DNA from: Arcobacter sp. F2176
Lineage (GTDB): Bacteria; Campylobacterota; Campylobacteria; Campylobacterales; Arcobacteraceae
Length of the DNA stretch: 64,000 nucleotides
Reading direction: 5' to 3'
Assembly (NCBI RefSeq): GCF_004116465.1
Contig: NZ_PDJV01000011.1
Coordinates: 1 to 64,000, forward strand
The notes under the pieces: generated by a model
Databases searched by the model: none
What the model was told of the DNA's origin: nothing
The model's input: the letters and a program-made list of their open reading frames with translations, nothing else
Made by a program: the position numbers and the translations under genes
Part shown: positions 63,088-64,000 of the stretch, one piece after another
How positions within the stretch are numbered: position 1 is the first letter of the stretch
How the letters are laid out: each line of letters begins with the position of its first letter

Positions 63088-64000
63088 CTAATAGGTCAAT
63101 ATTAGTTTTAATTGATTTGTTCTTTGCTTAGTTAAATATGCTTCCCAATTTTCTTTTTTTGAAGAGGGGTTTATTGCTAAAAAGAGTTTAGTATTAGCAT
63201 CTCTATATTTTATCCAAATCCTTTGAACAGTTCTTATATTATCAAAGGTTATTGGATATGACATTGTATATTCTATACTTGATTTTTTGAGTTTTTTTAG
63301 AACTTTTTTGTATGTTTCATTTAATTTTTTGTCATAGTATTTTAAAGAATACTTTAATTTGGGAGTAAGACCTTTTTGTACCTTTTTTAGTAGTTTTAAA
63401 TATTCGTTTTTTTGTTTAGTTTCTGAATTTATTAGAAAACTAGCTCTTCCTGAACCTCCATGTCCTTCTTCTAAAATAGCCTTTTTTTCGATAAATTTAT
63501 TTGTATATTTTAAAGTATCATTAAATAATGTTTGATTTTCTTTTGAAAGTATATTTCTAAATTGTTTTATCTCTTTATCTCTTTTTATTTGTTGTTTTTC
63601 TTCCTCTTTTTTTGCACAATATCCCATACCCATACCACTTGTGATAAAATTGCACAAGTCAAATTTAGCAATACCTTTTTGCCAATTTTTATATGTGGCT
63701 TTTACTGCTTCCTCATATTCTGCTGGTACATTTCCTCCTCTTACAACCAAATCAAAAACAAGTTTTGCATTGGCTTTTCCAAATCTTCCATTTTTTGCTG
63801 CTTCTTGGGCTAGTTCCCATATGAAATAAGGTGAAGAGTTTGTATTTTTTATATTGTATTTTTTTATAAATGCTTTTGCATCAAAATCACTAGATTTTAC
63901 TGCTAACTTTAGAGTTTCTACTATGTTTTTTTCATCATATAATTTTATATTTGGATTACTCTTTTTAGCTTGTTTATATACTTCTAAAGCTTTTTTAGGA
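63088..64000 (-). CDS. protein with C-terminal LprI-like domain, N-terminus outside the window
   Basis: At least 303 codons are open from the right edge to the stop at 63088; the frame does not begin at the TTG at 63750. The first part reads as helical repeats (PKKALEVYKQAKKSNPN, FIWELAQEAAKNGRFGKANA). Then comes FDLCNFITSGMGMGYCAKKEEE with two cysteines. The C-terminus (LNETYKKVLKKLKK, then QRIWIKYRDANTKLF) matches the DUF1311/LprI lysozyme-inhibitor-type domain, although its usual Cys in the last helix is missing. An envelope location is expected. Confidence 0.7.
   Translation of the reverse strand, partial: PKKALEVYKQAKKSNPNIKLYDEKNIVETLKLAVKSSDFDAKAFIKKYNIKNTNSSPYFIWELAQEAAKNGRFGKANAKLVFDLVVRGGNVPAEYEEAVKATYKNWQKGIAKFDLCNFITSGMGMGYCAKKEEEKQQIKRDKEIKQFRNILSKENQTLFNDTLKYTNKFIEKKAILEEGHGGSGRASFLINSETKQKNEYLKLLKKVQKGLTPKLKYSLKYYDKKLNETYKKVLKKLKKSSIEYTMSYPITFDNIRTVQRIWIKYRDANTKLFLAINPSSKKENWEAYLTKQRTNQLKLILTY

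Overview
The window is a low-GC chromosomal segment of a Campylobacterota bacterium, most like the Arcobacter group (Arcobacteraceae). This is inferred from the protein sequences, the S10/spc order ending at infA without rpmD, the short-lid adenylate kinase, and the recurrent TTGATATAATC-type extended -10 elements. No tRNA, rRNA, tmRNA, CRISPR array or complete insertion sequence was seen.

Layout. 1-2640 is a small accessory patch: a truncated Dam methylase relic, an S24/LexA-type repressor, an unknown partner gene and repressor-like operator repeats. 2877-13599 is one uninterrupted S10-spc operon (20 ribosomal proteins, secY, map, infA) with a perfect sigma70 consensus promoter and a strong terminator. 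13623-32251 is ordinary chromosome: a diguanylate cyclase, a family-4 uracil-DNA glycosylase-like protein with altered motifs, a lipoprotein, aspS, a ZnuA-like protein without its metal histidines, a YgiQ-type radical SAM protein, two divergent adenylate kinases, alr, uvrC, J-domain proteins, an ADP-ribosylglycohydrolase homologue, a second radical SAM protein with unusual cysteine spacing and a lysine-rich basic protein.

32400-35505 is a second accessory island: an ORF6N gene broken by one stop codon, a 567-bp inverted-repeat element without a gene, a membrane-protein gene followed at once by an attC-like site (a possible lone integron cassette), and an MntA/HepT-type (MNT/HEPN) toxin-antitoxin pair. 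35511-43946 holds housekeeping and transport genes (xth, a cysteine-less peroxiredoxin-like protein, TauE/SafE, AEC and AGCS transporters), a two-component system and an AhpD-like protein.

44033-56880 is the most unusual part. A DUF3142-like protein and an 857-residue repeat lipoprotein on the plus strand face a tightly coupled five-gene minus-strand operon: four diverged paralogous exported Sel1-repeat proteins (two lipoproteins, two ordinary signal peptides) followed by a large DUF4153-like membrane protein. This is my best candidate for an undescribed envelope system. 57000-63074 carries two paralogous AraC-type regulators plus the decayed tail of a third, with small-molecule and redox-type genes between them (CMD, MFS, YciI, an NAD(P)-binding protein, PEBP, a methyltransferase). 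The right edge cuts a minus-strand gene with a C-terminal LprI-like domain.

All assignments come from reading the sequence. No database search, fold prediction or alignment program was run.
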